This document shows, piece after piece, positions 5,239 to 6,504 of a stretch of 6,504 bases of DNA (within the stretch, counting starts at the first letter, position 1; every line of letters begins with the position of its first letter). Where the stretch lies: NCBI GenBank assembly GCA_002305255.1, contig DBQN01000040.1, positions 27,845 through 34,348 on the forward strand, written 5' to 3'. Under the pieces are notes generated by a model. The model was not told where the DNA came from, did no database searches, and worked only from the letters and a program-made list of their open reading frames with translations. A program made the position numbers and the translations under genes. The stretch is from Firmicutes bacterium UBA1393. Its GTDB lineage: Bacteria > Bacillota > DTU025.

Positions 5239-6285
5239 TCATGCGGTCACAACAGTTATTGAGCCATTCACCGCCCGCGCCTCGACGTCGACGGACTTGT
5301 CAGACCCCTCGGGGCCGGGAACTGTTACAGAAGCCTGTCTCCTGTGGCCCGTGTGTGGTGACTCACTCTTCACAGTGCCGGCATCGTCGATGTCTACCTT
5401 GACAGCCCCGTTTACGGCCCCTGCGTTCACAGTGTACTGCACCGCGGGGCTCTTTGGAATCTCAACCTTGATGCTACCATTGCCGGTGGACATCTTCAGC
5501 GAGCCATCGTGCTCGTAGTTGAGACTGGCGGATATCGACCCGTTCGCCGTCTCAATAGTCGCGTTGCCCAGCTCGCCGGAGGCGTAGATCGAACCGTTCT
5601 TGGTGGATGCGTCGACCGCCTCTGCCTGCAGTCTCTCAAGGGTTATTCGCCCATTCATCGATCTTGCTTCCACGGTTCTCGCCTCCACGCCGTCTACTGT
5701 GACCGAACCGTTCCTCGAGTTCACCAGCACGTCGTACTTACCCCTGCTCGGCACTGCGGCATCTACCGACAAGGAGCTGAGCAGCGCCTTGTCGATACAG
5801 TCAATGCCGAGAGTGCCATCCTTCACCGACACTCTGAGCCCTTCCGCCATGGCAGCCTGCGCCCGTTCGCGATCGGCAACTCCCTTGACCTGCGCCCTGG
5901 CGATCACTCGGTAGCCGGTGCCATCCCAGCCCCTCAGCCTCACGCTGCCGTTCGTGGTGGACAGATCGACCTTGCTGATCTCTTCCACCGAGGAGGTGAT
6001 CCCTTCGAACACCTGCTCAGCACTGTAACCGAACCGCGATGCCAACCCCACGAGGGAATCGATCAGCCCCGACAACCTCTGCGGCAGCTCTTGCCCGGCC
6101 TCACCCATCTCCACCGCGACCTTGTTGATTCGGTCGACGAAGGTTGGCTGGTCGGTTGAAGCCCCGCGCGTCCGTCCCGGCGCGCCGCCGGGCTCGCGCA
6201 AGGCGTCGAGAAGCCGTTCAGCCTCGATTACACTGATCTTGCCCTGGGCCAGCATGTCGAGGATCATCCTCTGTTCCTCGCCCAT
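5239..6285 (-). CDS. YvlB/LiaX-type protein: SHOCT-like N-terminus plus DUF4097 beta-repeat region
   Basis: The protein has 348 residues and three parts. Residues 1-30 (MILDMLAQGKISVIEAERLL) form a SHOCT-like helical segment. Residues 50-105 are a polar, helical connector. From about 106 onward is a DUF4097-type beta-repeat region with eight NG-centred turns (NGSV, NGSV, NGRI, NGSI, NGSI, NGSI, NGAV, NGSI), several spaced 18-23 residues apart, as in a right-handed beta-solenoid. No signal peptide or membrane helix is visible. B. subtilis YvlB and enterococcal LiaX share this build; LiaX senses antimicrobial peptides and controls the LiaFSR envelope-stress response. Whether this protein does so is inference. 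The start is ATG at 6285, with GGAGGG 7 bases upstream; an in-frame GTG at 6300 overlaps that site and is less likely. It is followed by PspC and YvlD-like genes, the same order as yvlBCD. Confidence 0.9.
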   Translation of the reverse strand: MGEEQRMILDMLAQGKISVIEAERLLDALREPGGAPGRTRGASTDQPTFVDRINKVAVEMGEAGQELPQRLSGLIDSLVGLASRFGYSAEQVFEGITSSVEEISKVDLSTTNGSVRLRGWDGTGYRVIARAQVKGVADRERAQAAMAEGLRVSVKDGTLGIDCIDKALLSSLSVDAAVPSRGKYDVLVNSRNGSVTVDGVEARTVEARSMNGRITLERLQAEAVDASTKNGSIYASGELGNATIETANGSISASLNYEHDGSLKMSTGNGSIKVEIPKSPAVQYTVNAGAVNGAVKVDIDDAGTVKSESPHTGHRRQASVTVPGPEGSDKSVDVEARAVNGSITVVTA

Positions 6286-6292
6286 AAGCCAT

Positions 6293-6298
6293 CCCTCC
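6293..6298 (-). promoter_or_regulatory. Ribosome binding site of the YvlB/LiaX-type gene
   Basis: GGAGGG on the minus strand, 7 bases before ATG 6285. It fixes this start rather than the in-frame GTG at 6300. Confidence 0.75.
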
Positions 6299-6302
6299 AC
6301 GT

Positions 6303-6504
6303 CTATCGAGTTCTCGACTTGAGTAGCCTGACTGCCTCCTCGGCACTGATCTCCCCTCTGGACAACGCTTCGACTATCTCCCGCCTGGCGGTCGCTGCGG
6401 CAGCGGTGGACGCATTGGTTGCGTCGGATGGGCCAGGAGTGCCGGGAGTGCCAGAGGTGCCCTGAGCACTCGGAGCGCCTGGAGTGTCGGTGTCATCATC
6501 GCTC
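6303..6504 (-). CDS. C-terminal end of an unrecognised protein with a SHOCT-like tail (5' end outside window)
   Basis: The last 66 or so residues of a gene enter from the right edge and end at the TAG at 6305-6303. They begin with an acidic run (SDDDTDTP), continue with a Gly/Pro/Ser/Thr-rich linker (GTSGTPGTPGPSD), then an Ala/Thr-rich stretch, and end in REIVEALSRGEISAEEAVRLL. This last segment has the SHOCT-like pattern (helix, short G-x-IS turn, E-E-A helix) and closely resembles the N-terminus of the next gene's product. The gap to the next start is 17 bases, so the two are surely co-transcribed. In B. subtilis the gene before yvlB is yvlA, but the part seen here is too short to claim homology. 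The frame is supported by its continuous reading and recognisable tail; the main domain lies outside the window. Confidence 0.72.
   Translation of the reverse strand, partial: SDDDTDTPGAPSAQGTSGTPGTPGPSDATNASTAAAATARREIVEALSRGEISAEEAVRLLKSRTR

Noticed and set aside
5509..6159. Plus-strand open frame of 216 codons opposite the DUF4097 gene
   Set aside because: It is His/Arg/Pro-rich shadow coding; the minus-strand gene has a clear repeat pattern, a good ribosome binding site and operon context.
1..6504. tRNA, rRNA, CRISPR array, insertion sequence or riboswitch
   Set aside because: Coding sequence fills nearly the whole window. No spaced repeat array, transposase motif or structured leader was seen, and the gaps between genes are 78 bases or less.

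Overview
All nine supportable genes in this window lie on the minus strand, so transcription runs from high to low coordinates. The block is very compact: three gene junctions overlap outright and a fourth overlaps by reading into the next start, and the longest gap is 78 bases. It looks like part of one long operon entered upstream of base 6504 and left before base 1. No convincing promoter or terminator is visible inside it.

In transcription order the genes are: (1) the C-terminal end of an unrecognised protein with a low-complexity linker and a SHOCT-like segment (6303-6504); (2) a YvlB/LiaX-type protein with an N-terminal SHOCT-like segment and a DUF4097 beta-repeat region (5239-6285); (3) a PspC-domain membrane protein (4963-5160); (4) a YvlD/phage-holin-family-4-like membrane protein (4516-4908); (5) a Cof-type HAD phosphatase (3719-4519); (6) cdaA, diadenylate cyclase (2874-3710); (7) cdaR, a YbbR-domain regulator (2156-2890); (8) glmM, phosphoglucosamine mutase (734-2125); (9) acpS, holo-ACP synthase (318-737); followed by (10) the N-terminal part of nnrE, NAD(P)H-hydrate epimerase (1-331). 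That is eight complete genes plus two partial ones.

The cdaA-cdaR-glmM order is a hallmark of Bacillota. DUF4097-PspC-YvlD matches the order of the Bacillus subtilis yvlBCD genes, an envelope-stress locus. Together with high GC content, strong GGAGG-type ribosome binding sites and frequent GTG/TTG starts, this suggests a high-GC member of the Bacillota (a clostridial or related deep lineage). The exact class is inference; no 16S or other taxonomic marker is present.

Functionally, CdaA makes the second messenger c-di-AMP at the membrane, and in studied Bacillota CdaR and GlmM modulate it. GlmM also makes glucosamine-1-phosphate for peptidoglycan. The upstream genes encode small membrane or surface-stress proteins. 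The point worth following up is the physical joining of an envelope-stress sensing set to the c-di-AMP/cell-wall precursor set through a translationally coupled HAD phosphatase. The individual families are known; no wholly new system is evident.
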